NCBI RefSeq assembly: GCF_900591205.1
Contig: NZ_UUPU01000037.1
Location: forward strand, 1-40,751
Length of the DNA: 40,751 bases
DNA from: Pseudomonas viridiflava
Lineage (GTDB): Bacteria > Pseudomonadota > Gammaproteobacteria > Pseudomonadales > Pseudomonadaceae
Direction of reading: 5' to 3'
The notes beneath the pieces were generated by a model. That model was not told the DNA's origin and made no database searches. It saw nothing but the letters and a program-made list of their open reading frames with translations. The first letter of the stretch is position 1. Every line of letters starts with the position of its first letter. Both the position numbers and the translations under genes were made by a program. This document shows positions 16,725 to 24,760 of this stretch, in pieces.

Positions 16725-17999
16725 TCAGTGCAAATAGTCCTGGAAGCGGTAATAAGCCCCCACGAACGGCAAGAACCAGGGCTTGCCGAAATGCCCGGGA
16801 ATCGCCGGCCATTCCAGTTCGCGCCACGGGTTGGCCGCCGTATTGCCGGCCATGACCTCGGCCATCACCTGGCCCATGTGCACCGACATCTGCACCCCAT
16901 GGCCGCTGTAGCCCATGGAGTGAAAAACGCCGCCATGCTGGCCGGCGCGGGGCAGGCGGTCGGACGTCATGTCCACCAGGCCACCCCAGCAATAGTCGAT
17001 CTTCACGTGTGCCAACTGCGGGAATATGTTCAGCATCGCCGCTTGCAGTACCTTGCCACTCTTGGCGTCGGAGACGCTGTCAGACATGGCAAACCGCGCG
17101 CGCCCGCCAAACAGCAGACGGTTGTCCGGGGTCAGACGAAAGTAGTTGCCGATCATGCGGCTGGTCACATAGGCCCGACGCTGTGGCAGCAACTGGTCGA
17201 TCAGCGCCTGGGGCAAGACTTCGGTGGCGATCACAAAACTGCCCACCGGCACAATGCGCCGGCGATACCAGCCGAGGTCGCCATGCTGGCAGGCGCCGGT
17301 GGCCAGCAACACTTGCCCGGCGTGCAGCGAGCCCTTGACGGTGTTGACCTGATAACCACCGGCCTCGGCCTTCCAGTCCTTGACCTGGGTGTGCTCGTAA
17401 ATCATCGCGCCCCGTCGCGCCGCCGACTCGGCCAGGCCGACCCCGAAGCGGCCGACATGCATCTGCACGCCGTTGCGTTGCAGCAGCCCGCCATGGAACT
17501 GCGTCGAGTTGACTTCGGCATGGGTCTGCTGCGCGCTGAGCAACTCGACATCGGCATCCACCTCCCGGCGGATCAACTCACAGGTGCGAGCCAGACCTTC
17601 GTAATGCATCGGCTTGGCCGCCAGTTTGAGCTTGCCGTTGCGCACCAGGTCGCAGGCGATCCCTTCCTGCTCGACCAGCGACACCACCGTCTGCACCGCA
17701 CTTTCATACGCCTGGTAATAGGCACGCGCCTTGGCGGCACCGAGGCTGGCATGCAACCCGGCGTAATCCTGGGCGACCCCGGTGTTGCACTGCCCGCCGT
17801 TGCGCCCCGAGGCTTCGCCGATCACCCGCCCGGCGTCGAGTACCACCACACTGGCACCCTTGAGCGCCAACGCCCGCGCCGCCGCCAGGCCGGTGAACCC
17901 ACCGCCGACCACAGCCACATCGACCTGCTTGGGCAAGCCGCCCAGCTGGGCACCGGTGAACGCCGGTGCGGTGTCGAGCCAATAGGATTCACTGCCCAT
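16725..17999 (-). CDS. FAD-dependent amine oxidase, PuuB/OrdL-like
   Basis: 424 aa. DAO-family flavoprotein with FAD motif VDVAVVGGGFTGLAAARALALKG near residue 26, ASGRNGGQCNTG near 61 (the pattern of gamma-glutamylputrescine oxidase and related OrdL proteins), and the C-terminal SMGYSGHGVQMSVHMGQVMAEV clamp. It probably oxidises a secondary or primary amine to an aldehyde plus amine or ammonia, using oxygen. Start ATG 17999 has GAGGG upstream. It lies 22 bp after HAD copy 2 and 95 bp before the binding-protein gene, so the operon encodes two distinct C-N oxidising flavoprotein systems. The precise substrate is unknown; no glutamylputrescine synthetase is nearby. Confidence 0.85.
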   Translation of the reverse strand: MGSESYWLDTAPAFTGAQLGGLPKQVDVAVVGGGFTGLAAARALALKGASVVVLDAGRVIGEASGRNGGQCNTGVAQDYAGLHASLGAAKARAYYQAYESAVQTVVSLVEQEGIACDLVRNGKLKLAAKPMHYEGLARTCELIRREVDADVELLSAQQTHAEVNSTQFHGGLLQRNGVQMHVGRFGVGLAESAARRGAMIYEHTQVKDWKAEAGGYQVNTVKGSLHAGQVLLATGACQHGDLGWYRRRIVPVGSFVIATEVLPQALIDQLLPQRRAYVTSRMIGNYFRLTPDNRLLFGGRARFAMSDSVSDAKSGKVLQAAMLNIFPQLAHVKIDYCWGGLVDMTSDRLPRAGQHGGVFHSMGYSGHGVQMSVHMGQVMAEVMAGNTAANPWRELEWPAIPGHFGKPWFLPFVGAYYRFQDYLH

Positions 18000-18021
18000 G
18001 TCTTACCCTCAAGGTGTACGT

Positions 18022-18690
18022 TTACAGACCGACCAGCGCCGGCAGCCCACCGATATCGGTGATCTGCTGGTAACCGTAGAACGCATTGGCCGGCACTTCG
18101 TGGCCACGGGCAACGAATGCCTTGTTTTTGATCTTCATGTCATGGGCCGGCATCAGGTCGTAACGGAAGCTTGAAGACACATGCAAGATGTCTTCCGGGC
18201 CGCAGCCGAGGTTGTCGAGCATGAATTCAAAGGCCGCCAGGCGGGGCTTGTAGGCTTGGGCCTGCTCAGCGGTGAAGACCTTGTGGAACGGCGCGCCGAG
18301 CTTGTCGACGTTGGACATGATCTGACTGTCGCTGGCGTTGGAGAAGATCACCAGGGGAATTTTGTCGGCGATCTTCGACAGGCCGGCCGGCACGTCCGCA
18401 TGGGGGCCCCAGGTCGGTACGGCGTCGTAATACAGTTGGCCTTCCTCGCGATAGTCGATACCCCAGCGTTTGCAGGTACGGGCCAGGGCGGTCTTGAGGA
18501 TTTCGTCGTACGGGCGCCAGTCGCCCATGACCTGGTCGAGGCGGTAGGCCGAGAAGTCCTTGACGAACTGGTCCATCTGCTCGGGCTTGATGCGATCGGC
18601 GAACAGCTCGCGGGTCATGGTGCCCATATGAAAGTTGGTCAGCGTACCGTAGCAGTCGAACGTAATGAATTTGGGACGAAGAAAGCTCAT
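18022..18690 (-). CDS. HAD-superfamily hydrolase, haloacid dehalogenase type II-like (copy 2)
   Basis: 222 aa from ATG 18690 with AGGA nine bases upstream. It differs from copy 1 at about 30 positions. Nucleophile Asp12 is in FDCYGTLTN, motif II Ser is in IFSNASD and motif III Lys is in YKPRLAAFE. As in copy 1, the SSN motif of authentic haloacid dehalogenases reads SSS followed by FRYD. It is the first gene of the nine-gene oxidase/importer operon. Having the same hydrolase at the head of this operon and within the kinase/phospho-lyase region suggests a shared step such as removal of phosphate from an intermediate, but the substrate is not evident. Confidence 0.8.
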   Translation of the reverse strand: MSFLRPKFITFDCYGTLTNFHMGTMTRELFADRIKPEQMDQFVKDFSAYRLDQVMGDWRPYDEILKTALARTCKRWGIDYREEGQLYYDAVPTWGPHADVPAGLSKIADKIPLVIFSNASDSQIMSNVDKLGAPFHKVFTAEQAQAYKPRLAAFEFMLDNLGCGPEDILHVSSSFRYDLMPAHDMKIKNKAFVARGHEVPANAFYGYQQITDIGGLPALVGL

Positions 18691-18822
18691 TGAGTGCGGT
18701 CCTGAATTTCGTTGAGTGTGACAAGCGTTCACTGCCCTGGCGGCGCGTCGGCCTCGTTGCAGCACAGGTTCATTACACCACTGTGAAATCAGCATATGCC
18801 GTCTAAAAAGACCTTCGCTCAA

Positions 18823-18837
18823 TACAAACCACCGTTT
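18823..18837 (-). promoter_or_regulatory. Conserved motif upstream of HAD copy 2 operon
   Basis: TACAAACCACCGTTT matches 4951-4965 upstream of HAD copy 1 at 14 of 15 bases. The distances to the two start codons differ by only one base. Weaker similarity covers about 75 bp on either side, including a shared GCAGACTTTGC. It is a candidate binding site or promoter core for coordinated expression of the two operons. Confidence 0.45.
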
Positions 18838-18959
18838 TGGTGGCCGGGCTCAGCAGACTTTGCGGTGCGCGCCAGGCTTGGGCAGGGCCTTTGTTTGTGC
18901 GCTTTTAGGGGGCTCTGGGGGGTGGGGAGGCTTAAGAACGGGGGTGGGGGCGGCAGAAA

Positions 18960-19145
18960 GTGTGGCTGGGTGATTGGGTGCTTATCCGTTTGTGCTGTGA
19001 GGGCTGATATGGGTTCCGCCCTTACGGCGGGTCACTTTCGAAAAGCGCGAAAGTAACCAAAGCGCTCTTGCCCCACCACTCGGCACCTCGCCTCCGGCTC
19101 GGTGTGCCCGCACGCAGACTTGAATCCGTGGGCCGCCGCGATCAA
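18960..19145 (-). repeat. Dispersed structured repeat, copy B (truncated)
   Basis: Opposite orientation to copies A and C. It carries the TTCCGC..TTACGGCGGGTCACTTT block, the AAGTAACCAAA block and the CACTCGGCACCTCGCC block, but breaks off after the outer-stem arm (near 19128) into unrelated sequence, losing both nested hairpins. It lies in the 1190-bp gene-free stretch 18691-19880, which otherwise holds the HAD2 promoter region, a REPIN and copy C. Short reading frames here are repeat-derived and not convincing genes. Confidence 0.75.
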
Positions 19146-19226
19146 GATCAAAAGCAGAGCACGGCGGCCTGGTAGCCGACCTGAGTGGTGTAGATCAAAA
19201 GCGGAATCCCAGTGGATTGGCTTTTC

Positions 19227-19313
19227 TGTGGGAGCTGGCTTGCCTGCGATGCGGGCAGCTCGGTGAAACAGATACACACAGGTGATGCCATCGCAGGCAA
19301 GCCAGCTCCCACA
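19227..19313. repeat. REP doublet (REPIN), GTGGGAGC type
   Basis: Two inverted REP sequences, TGTGGGAGCTGGCTTGCCTG at 19227 and its complement ending at 19313, enclose about 40 bases and form a 25-bp perfect outer stem. This is the classic REPIN architecture of the fluorescent pseudomonads, mobilised in trans by RAYT proteins; no RAYT gene is in the window. Confidence 0.9.
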
Positions 19314-19394
19314 TTTGAACCGAGTACGGTTTCAATGCTCAGGCCGGCTGTCAGGCCGCCTCGCTTTGTTTTTGATCTGGCCCTTACATCCTTA

Positions 19395-19700
19395 CCGCTG
19401 ACGAAGTCAGCGATCTTTTGCGCTTTTGATCGTGATCTGAGGCGCCCCGTCAATCACGCTGGCCGAACGCAGGCTTGAATCCGTGGGCAACCCGGCAGGA
19501 CGCCGGGTTAGCCGCGCTGGGCCAAGGATGGCCCATCGCGGCGGCCCACGGATTCAAGCCTGCGTGAGGGCACACCGAAGCGTGAGCGAGGTGCCGAGTG
19601 ATGGGGCGAAGCGTTTTTGGTTACTTTTGGCGCTCTTCCAAAAGTGACCCGCTGTAAGAGCGGAACCAATACCAGCCCCACCCAAATAACGGATATACAC
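19395..19700 (+). repeat. Dispersed structured repeat, copy C (full form)
   Basis: The most complete copy. It opens with a 7-bp hairpin CGCTGAC-gaa-GTCAGCG (19396-19412). A 22-bp perfect outer stem follows (19467-19488 with 19544-19565). It encloses hairpin 1 (AACCCGGC/GCCGGGTT, 19489-19496 with 19502-19509) and hairpin 2 (19511-19523 with 19530-19542, interrupted by one two-base mismatch). Together these make a three-way junction. After the stem come a conserved stretch to about 19605 and a block with a CCGCT/AGCGG hairpin near 19650. No coding gene is apparent. Confidence 0.85.
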
Positions 19701-19880
19701 CCAACTAAACCTCATAGCATTTGCTGCCGCCCCCCCACCCAAATTAAGTAGTAACTGTGGTCTAGCCCCAAACCCCACAAGGAATCTACCGAATATCCCC
19801 CCACCCCTTGCCAGCCTCCAACGCAGGTGGGATACAAGCACCCTGACGCCACAAAAAACAACGCTCTACGGAGGCTCGCC

Positions 19881-20732
19881 ATGCCCGCCCTGCCACACCC
19901 CGCTTACCTCTACCGCCCAATGACCGTGGCCGACCTCCCGGCGGCCCACGCCTTGTCTGTGCAACTCAAATGGCCGCACCGCCTCGAAGACTGGGCAATG
20001 CTGCAGCGAGTCAGCGACGGCTTTGTGGTGATGGACGGCGACCGGCTGATCGGCAGCGCCTTCACCTGCCCCCAGGGCGACTACGCCACCATCGGCCTGG
20101 TGATTGTCAGCAATGATTATCAGGGCCAGGGCATCGGCCGTCGCTTGATGGAAAAAGCCCTCGCCGCCTGCGGTACGCGCACGCCGGTGCTGAATGCCAC
20201 CCTCGCCGGCGCGCCACTGTATGCCAGCCAGGGGTTCGTCGAATTCGGCCGAGTGCAGCAACACCAGGGCCAGGCGCTGGTGCCCGCCCTGCCGGCGCTG
20301 GCCGCAGGCGAAACCTGCCGCGCTCTGCACGCCGATGATCACGCCAGCCTGCTCGCGCTGGCCAAGGCCGCCAGCGGCCTGGACCGCCGCGAAGTGCTGC
20401 GTGACCTGCAGGTGGAGCACGCCGTGGGCATCGAGCGTGATGGCAAGCTACGCGGCTTCGCGCTGCTGCGACCGTTTGGTCGTGGGCGCTGCATCGGCCC
20501 GGTGGTGGCCGAAAACATCGAGCAGGCCAAGCACCTGATCACTACGTTACTGGCCCAGGTGCCGGACACCTTTGTGCGCATCGACATTCCCGTCGCCTGC
20601 GGCCTCAGTGACTGGCTCGAACAGGTGGGCCTGAAGAACATCGACACCGTCGCGCAGATGGCCCGGGGCACGCCGCCCCAGGCCAGCCAAGGCGTACACC
20701 CCTTTGCCCTGATCACCCAGGCGATCGGCTGA
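19881..20732 (+). CDS. Two-domain GNAT N-acetyltransferase (copy 1)
   Basis: 283 aa from ATG 19881 with GGAGG six bases upstream. The N-terminal GNAT domain (about residues 8-130) contains the acetyl-CoA loop QGQGIGRRLM after the beta-4 strand IGLVIVSND. The C-terminal half (about 145-283) is a second GNAT-like lobe with RGFALLRPFGRGRCIGPVVAEN and a TFVRIDIP strand, as in acetyltransferases with an added Acetyltransf_18-type domain. It would transfer an acetyl group to an amine, possibly an amino acid or intermediate. It lies 22 bp before the cupin gene. About 58% identical by eye to the GNAT at 24757-25587. Confidence 0.82.
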   Translation: MPALPHPAYLYRPMTVADLPAAHALSVQLKWPHRLEDWAMLQRVSDGFVVMDGDRLIGSAFTCPQGDYATIGLVIVSNDYQGQGIGRRLMEKALAACGTRTPVLNATLAGAPLYASQGFVEFGRVQQHQGQALVPALPALAAGETCRALHADDHASLLALAKAASGLDRREVLRDLQVEHAVGIERDGKLRGFALLRPFGRGRCIGPVVAENIEQAKHLITTLLAQVPDTFVRIDIPVACGLSDWLEQVGLKNIDTVAQMARGTPPQASQGVHPFALITQAIG

Positions 20733-20754
20733 CTTTCCTCCCGGAGCACTCCCC

Positions 20755-21468
20755 ATGTCATCTCCCCGTATCCTGCTGTTGGCACGCGCCGACGGCAGCC
20801 GTGTTGCCACGTCTTTCACGCCTGGTGCCGTGAGCGCGCTGGACCCCTTCGGCGACAGCCGTCAATTCGCCTGGCGGGGTGACGATGGCGTGTCCGCAGG
20901 CGTGGTGGCCTTCAGCGGCGATGCCGTGATCGAAGACTTCCCCTACAGCGAAACGCTGGTGGTGCACGCTGGCCATGTAGTGCTCAGCAACGCCGAACAG
21001 ACACTGCAATTGGGTGTCGGCAGCAGCGCTGTGATCGGCCGTGGCACCCGCCTCACGGTGCAGGCAAGTGCCGGCAGCCATTGGGCGTTCTGCTCCGTCG
21101 ACCAGGCCGGTGCGCCCGTCTGCCCGGGCCTGACCCTGCTCGCCCCACACACCCTGCTCAACCCCTCCGCCGCGCCGGAGCCGCAGATTTTAATCGGCCC
21201 GGCCCCGCAATGCCGCGCCTTCAACCTGTTCGACGATGCAGTCACCGAACTGCGCATCGGTATTTGGGACTCGACGCCCTACGCCCGCCACGGTCGTGCG
21301 CACAAGCTGCACGAATTGATGCACCTGCTCGAAGGCAGCGTCACCCTGCAAGACAACGAGGGTGGCGCGGTCACGGTCAATCGCGGCGACACGGTGTTCG
21401 TGGCCAAAGGTGCGCCGTGCGCTTGGACCAGCACTGTGTATGTTCGCAAAGTCTACGCGGTGAAATAA
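20755..21468 (+). CDS. Bicupin protein, ureidoglycine-aminohydrolase-like (DUF861) cupins
   Basis: 237 aa with two cupin halves. The first (about 30-120) contains EDFPYSETLVVHAGHVVLS; the second (about 155-230) contains HKLHELMHLLEGSVTLQDNEGG and NRGDTVFVAKGAPCAWTS. The second half keeps metal-ligand-like residues (HELMHLLEG with a downstream acidic/His-poor strand), while the first lacks an obvious His set. Similar Cupin_3 proteins are found beside amino-acid and amine oxidases in Pseudomonas, but no reaction is firmly known to me. It has GGAG nine bases upstream, forms an operon with the GNAT gene, and ends 1 bp from the convergent LysR gene. Confidence 0.75.
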   Translation: MSSPRILLLARADGSRVATSFTPGAVSALDPFGDSRQFAWRGDDGVSAGVVAFSGDAVIEDFPYSETLVVHAGHVVLSNAEQTLQLGVGSSAVIGRGTRLTVQASAGSHWAFCSVDQAGAPVCPGLTLLAPHTLLNPSAAPEPQILIGPAPQCRAFNLFDDAVTELRIGIWDSTPYARHGRAHKLHELMHLLEGSVTLQDNEGGAVTVNRGDTVFVAKGAPCAWTSTVYVRKVYAVK

Positions 21469-21469
21469 C

Positions 21470-22354
21470 TCAGGCTTTCAACGCCTCTTCCAGAAACGTC
21501 ACCAGGGCCTGGACCCGCGGGCTGCGCAGTTTGCGCGACGGCACCAGCAGCAGGATCGGCGCGCTGTCAAAGCTCCAGTCCGCCAACACCCGCACCAGGC
21601 TGCCGCTGGCCACGGCGTCGCTCACATCCCACTGCGAGCGCAGCACCAACCCCAAGCCTTGCTCGGCCCAACGCCGGGCAACGCTGCCATCATTGCTCAG
21701 CAACGCCGGTTCTATGCGCAGCGTCTTGCGACTCTGGCCCTTGCGCAGGTGCCACAAGGTAACGTCTTCATCGTTTTCCCGAATACAGATGCAGCGATGG
21801 TTCGCCAGCGCGTCCGGCGAAACCGGCACGCCGTGCGCTTGCAGGTAGGCCGGGCTGGCGCACAACCAGCGCTCGTTTGGCGTGAGCGGCCGCGCCGTCC
21901 ACAGGCTGTCATTAAGATGGCCGATATGGATCACCGCATCGCTGTCGTGACGATCAGGCCAGGGGGTCTCGCGCAAATCCAGGTGCAGGCGCAGCTGCGG
22001 GTGCACCCTGGCAAAGCGCGCCAATAACGGCGCGATGCGCTGCCGGCCATAGCCAAACGGCGCCGCCAGTCGCAAGGTGCCCACCAGCGTTTCGTCCTGT
22101 TGCCGGAACGACTCCGGCAACGCTTCCAACTGCTCCAGCAGCAGCGCGCTTTCCCGCGAAAACCGCTCGCCATCCGCCGTAAGGCTGAGGCGGCGCGCAT
22201 CGCGATTGGCCAGGGTCAGCCCCAGCAGCGTCTCCAGTTTGCGCAGGCGCATGGAGAGCGCCGGCGGCGAGACGTTCAGGGCTCTGGCGGCGGCACTCAG
22301 TGACTCAGAGCGAGCAAGGGTGACTGCAAGCCGCAGGTCTTCGATAGAAATCAT
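21470..22354 (-). CDS. LysR-family transcriptional regulator
   Basis: 294 aa, the typical family length. The N-terminal winged helix-turn-helix (1-60) includes SLSAAARALNVSPPALSMRLRKLETLLG. The periplasmic-binding-like effector domain (about 90-290) includes GTLRLAAPFGYGRQRIAPLLARF. Divergent from the DSD1-type gene across a 95-bp AT-rich spacer with a T-N11-A site, the usual arrangement for a LysR protein controlling its divergent neighbour and itself. It may also control the cupin/GNAT pair. The ligand is unknown. Confidence 0.88.
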   Translation of the reverse strand: MISIEDLRLAVTLARSESLSAAARALNVSPPALSMRLRKLETLLGLTLANRDARRLSLTADGERFSRESALLLEQLEALPESFRQQDETLVGTLRLAAPFGYGRQRIAPLLARFARVHPQLRLHLDLRETPWPDRHDSDAVIHIGHLNDSLWTARPLTPNERWLCASPAYLQAHGVPVSPDALANHRCICIRENDEDVTLWHLRKGQSRKTLRIEPALLSNDGSVARRWAEQGLGLVLRSQWDVSDAVASGSLVRVLADWSFDSAPILLLVPSRKLRSPRVQALVTFLEEALKA

Positions 22355-22365
22355 TCAATTTTACT

Positions 22366-22378
22366 TAATGATTGATTA
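22366..22378. promoter_or_regulatory. Candidate LysR binding box
   Basis: TAATGATTGATTA fits the LysR T-N11-A rule with inverted TAAT/ATTA ends. It sits 12 bp upstream of the LysR start and 72 bp upstream of the divergent DSD1-type start. The surrounding spacer is markedly AT-rich. The assignment rests on motif and position only. Confidence 0.4.
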
Positions 22379-22449
22379 GCGTTGATTGAACCACAAGTTA
22401 AAGACTGCTGAGTAGAGTGATGCCTGTACCCAGCCACTCGAGTTCCGCC

Positions 22450-23586
22450 ATGTCCACGCCGATCGCTTCCCTCGACACGCCTGCCGCCCTTGTCGATATC
22501 CCGCGAATGCAGCACAACATCCAGCGTATGCAGCAGCGCATGGGCAGCCTGGGCGTGCGCTTGCGCCCGCACATCAAAACCAGCAAATGCCTGCCGGTGA
22601 TCCAGGCCCAGATTGCCGCAGGGGCCAGCGGTGTCACGGTTTCCACGCTCAAAGAAGCCGAGCATTGTTTCGCCGCCGGCATCCGCGATGTGTTCTATGC
22701 CGTCGCCATCGCACCGGGCAAACTGCCCCAGGCCCTGGCGCTGCGACGCCAAGGTTGCAACCTGAGCCTGCTCACCGACAGCGTCCCAGGCGCCCAGGCC
22801 ATCGTCGCTTTCGGGCAGCAGCACGACGAGCGCTTGAGCGTCTGGATCGAAATTGATTGCGACGGCCATCGCTCCGGCCTGGCCGCGCAAGACCCGGCAC
22901 TGCTCGACGTCGCACGCACCCTCAGCGACGGCGGCATGCAACTGCGCGGTGTGATGACCCACGCCGGCTCCAGTTACGAGCTGGACACCCCGCAACCCCT
23001 GCAAGCACTGGCCGAACAGGAACGCGCACTCTGCTTACGCGCCGCAGAAAACCTCCGCGCCAGCGGCCTGGCGTGCCCCGAGGTGAGCATCGGCTCGACC
23101 CCCACGGCGCTCTCGGCCCTGAACCTGGATGGCGTCACCGAAGTGCGAGCAGGCGTGTACGTGTTCTTTGATCTGGTGATGCACAACATCGGCGTGTGCC
23201 AGGCCGACGAGTTGGCGCTGAGCGTACTGACCACAGTGATCGGCCATCAGCCGGACAAAGGCTGGATCATCACCGACGCCGGCTGGATGGCCATGAGCCG
23301 CGACCGCGGCACCCAGCGCCAGCGCCAGGACTTCGGGTATGGCCAAGTGTGTACCGAAGCGGGCGACTGGATCGAAGGCGCGCTGGTCACCGGCGCCAAT
23401 CAGGAACACGGCATCGTCACCCTGGGCGCCGCCGCCCATGACGATCTGGTCACGCGCTTTCCGATCGGCAGCCGGCTGCGCATCCTCCCCAATCACGCCT
23501 GCGCGACCGGCGCGCAGTTTCCGGACTATCACGCCGTGGACGCTGACGGCGGCGTGCACACGTGGAGCCGTCTCCATGGCTGGTAA
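22450..23586 (+). CDS. DSD1-type PLP enzyme (D-serine dehydratase / D-threonine aldolase family)
   Basis: 378 aa from ATG 22450; ATG 22420 is an alternative start 10 residues earlier, and neither has a strong ribosome site. Fold-type III alanine-racemase-like barrel. The PLP lysine is in RPHIKTSKC near 41 and the phosphate-binding region is around GSTPTA near 217. The C-terminal metal site reads PNHACAT: His-x-Cys, as in eukaryotic-type D-serine dehydratases, whereas D-threonine aldolases have His-x-Asp. It would deaminate or cleave a D-beta-hydroxy amino acid. It overlaps the FAD oxidoreductase gene by 11 bp. Beta-hydroxyaspartate or related aldolase activity is an alternative. Confidence 0.82.
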   Translation: MSTPIASLDTPAALVDIPRMQHNIQRMQQRMGSLGVRLRPHIKTSKCLPVIQAQIAAGASGVTVSTLKEAEHCFAAGIRDVFYAVAIAPGKLPQALALRRQGCNLSLLTDSVPGAQAIVAFGQQHDERLSVWIEIDCDGHRSGLAAQDPALLDVARTLSDGGMQLRGVMTHAGSSYELDTPQPLQALAEQERALCLRAAENLRASGLACPEVSIGSTPTALSALNLDGVTEVRAGVYVFFDLVMHNIGVCQADELALSVLTTVIGHQPDKGWIITDAGWMAMSRDRGTQRQRQDFGYGQVCTEAGDWIEGALVTGANQEHGIVTLGAAAHDDLVTRFPIGSRLRILPNHACATGAQFPDYHAVDADGGVHTWSRLHGW

Positions 23587-24760
23587 TTGCTCGGTTTCAA
23601 AAAGCGATGTGCTGATCATCGGCGGCGGCATCATGGGCGCGTCGTCGGCGTTTTTCCTGCGGCGTCGCGGCTGCTCGGTGACGTTGCTGGAGCGCGACCA
23701 GATCGGCCAGTACGCCAGCGGTGTGAACTTCGGCAATGTGCGCCGCCAGGGCCGCTACCTGGGGCAACTGGAGCTGGCCAATCGGTCGTGGGCGCTGTGG
23801 AAACGCTTGCCGGAGCTGATCGACGACGACCTGGAATTCATCCCCAGCGGCCATATGCGCGTGTGCTACCGCGACGATGAAATCGCCGAACTCGAAGCCT
23901 ACGCTGCGGCACCGGAAGCCGCCCAACTGGACCTCAAAATCTATCGCGGCGCCGAGCTGCACCGGCGTTTCGGCTTTCTCGGGCCGGACGTGAAAGGCGG
24001 CTCCTATGCGCCGCACGATGGCCACGCCAACCCACGGCTGGCCGCGCCGGCGTTTGCTCGCGCAGCCCGGCGCCTGGGGGCGCGCATCGAAGAAAAAACC
24101 GAAGTGGCCGATGTCGAAAAGGTCAACGGCGTGTTCCACGTCACCACCACCGACGGGCAATTATTTGTCGCCGAGCAACTGTTGATAACCGCCGGCGCCT
24201 GGGCAGCCAGGTTGTCCGAGCGCTTCGGTGAGCCGGTGCCGCTGGAGCCCAACGGCCCGCAGATGTCGGTCACGGAACCGGTGCCCTACGCATTGCCCAC
24301 GGTGATCGGCGTGTTCACCAAAATCAAGGAAGAGGTGATCTACTTCCGCCAGATTCCACGCGGCAACATCATCATCGGTGGCGGCGCTCGCTGCACGCCG
24401 GACATGCTCAACCGCCGTGCGTTTTTCAAACCCGAGAGCCTGCTCAACCAGATGCGCCAGATGAAACGGCTGTTACCGGGCGCCGAGAAGCTGAACATCA
24501 TCCGCGTGTGGAGCGGTATCGAAAGCTACACCCCGGACTCGCTGCCGGTGATGGGCCCGAGCGGCAGCGTGGGCGGGCTGTTTTATGCCTTCGGCTTCTG
24601 TGGCCACGGCTTCCAGCTCGGCCCAGGGGTTGGGGATGTGATGGCCGAACTGATCAGTACCGGCCGCACCAGCACCTTGATCAGCCCCTTTGATATCCGG
24701 CGGTTTACCCAACCGTCGACGGTGCCCGCAAACGCTCCCACCACAGGAAAACTGATATGA
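23576..24760 (+). CDS. FAD-dependent oxidoreductase, HcnC/opine-oxidase beta-like subunit (copy 2)
   Basis: 394 aa from ATG 23576 with GGAG eight bases upstream; the longer open frame upstream lies within the DSD1-type gene. FAD motif VLIIGGGIMGASSAFFLRRRG, ERDQIGQYASGVNFGNVRRQG and C-terminal FCGHGFQLGPGVGDVMAEL are nearly identical to copy 1 at 8493-9647. Unlike copy 1 it has no neighbouring 2Fe-2S or HcnB-like gene, so it either works alone as an oxidase, or borrows the subunits encoded at 9644-11310. It overlaps the next GNAT gene as ATGA. Probable role: oxidation of an amino acid or N-substituted amino acid linked to the DSD1-type reaction. Confidence 0.85.
   Translation: MAGNCSVSKSDVLIIGGGIMGASSAFFLRRRGCSVTLLERDQIGQYASGVNFGNVRRQGRYLGQLELANRSWALWKRLPELIDDDLEFIPSGHMRVCYRDDEIAELEAYAAAPEAAQLDLKIYRGAELHRRFGFLGPDVKGGSYAPHDGHANPRLAAPAFARAARRLGARIEEKTEVADVEKVNGVFHVTTTDGQLFVAEQLLITAGAWAARLSERFGEPVPLEPNGPQMSVTEPVPYALPTVIGVFTKIKEEVIYFRQIPRGNIIIGGGARCTPDMLNRRAFFKPESLLNQMRQMKRLLPGAEKLNIIRVWSGIESYTPDSLPVMGPSGSVGGLFYAFGFCGHGFQLGPGVGDVMAELISTGRTSTLISPFDIRRFTQPSTVPANAPTTGKLI

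Noticed and set aside
16728..18062. Plus-strand open frame of about 444 codons
   Set aside because: Antisense to the PuuB-like oxidase; composition and lack of motifs indicate a shadow frame.
19032..19841. Several 80-100-codon open frames between HAD copy 2 and the first GNAT
   Set aside because: They fall within the REPIN and the dispersed repeat copies B and C; similar translations recur wherever the repeat occurs, so they are repeat-derived and not genes.
24004..24273. Minus-strand frames inside the second FAD oxidoreductase
   Set aside because: Shadow of a gene with intact FAD motifs on the plus strand; no independent support.
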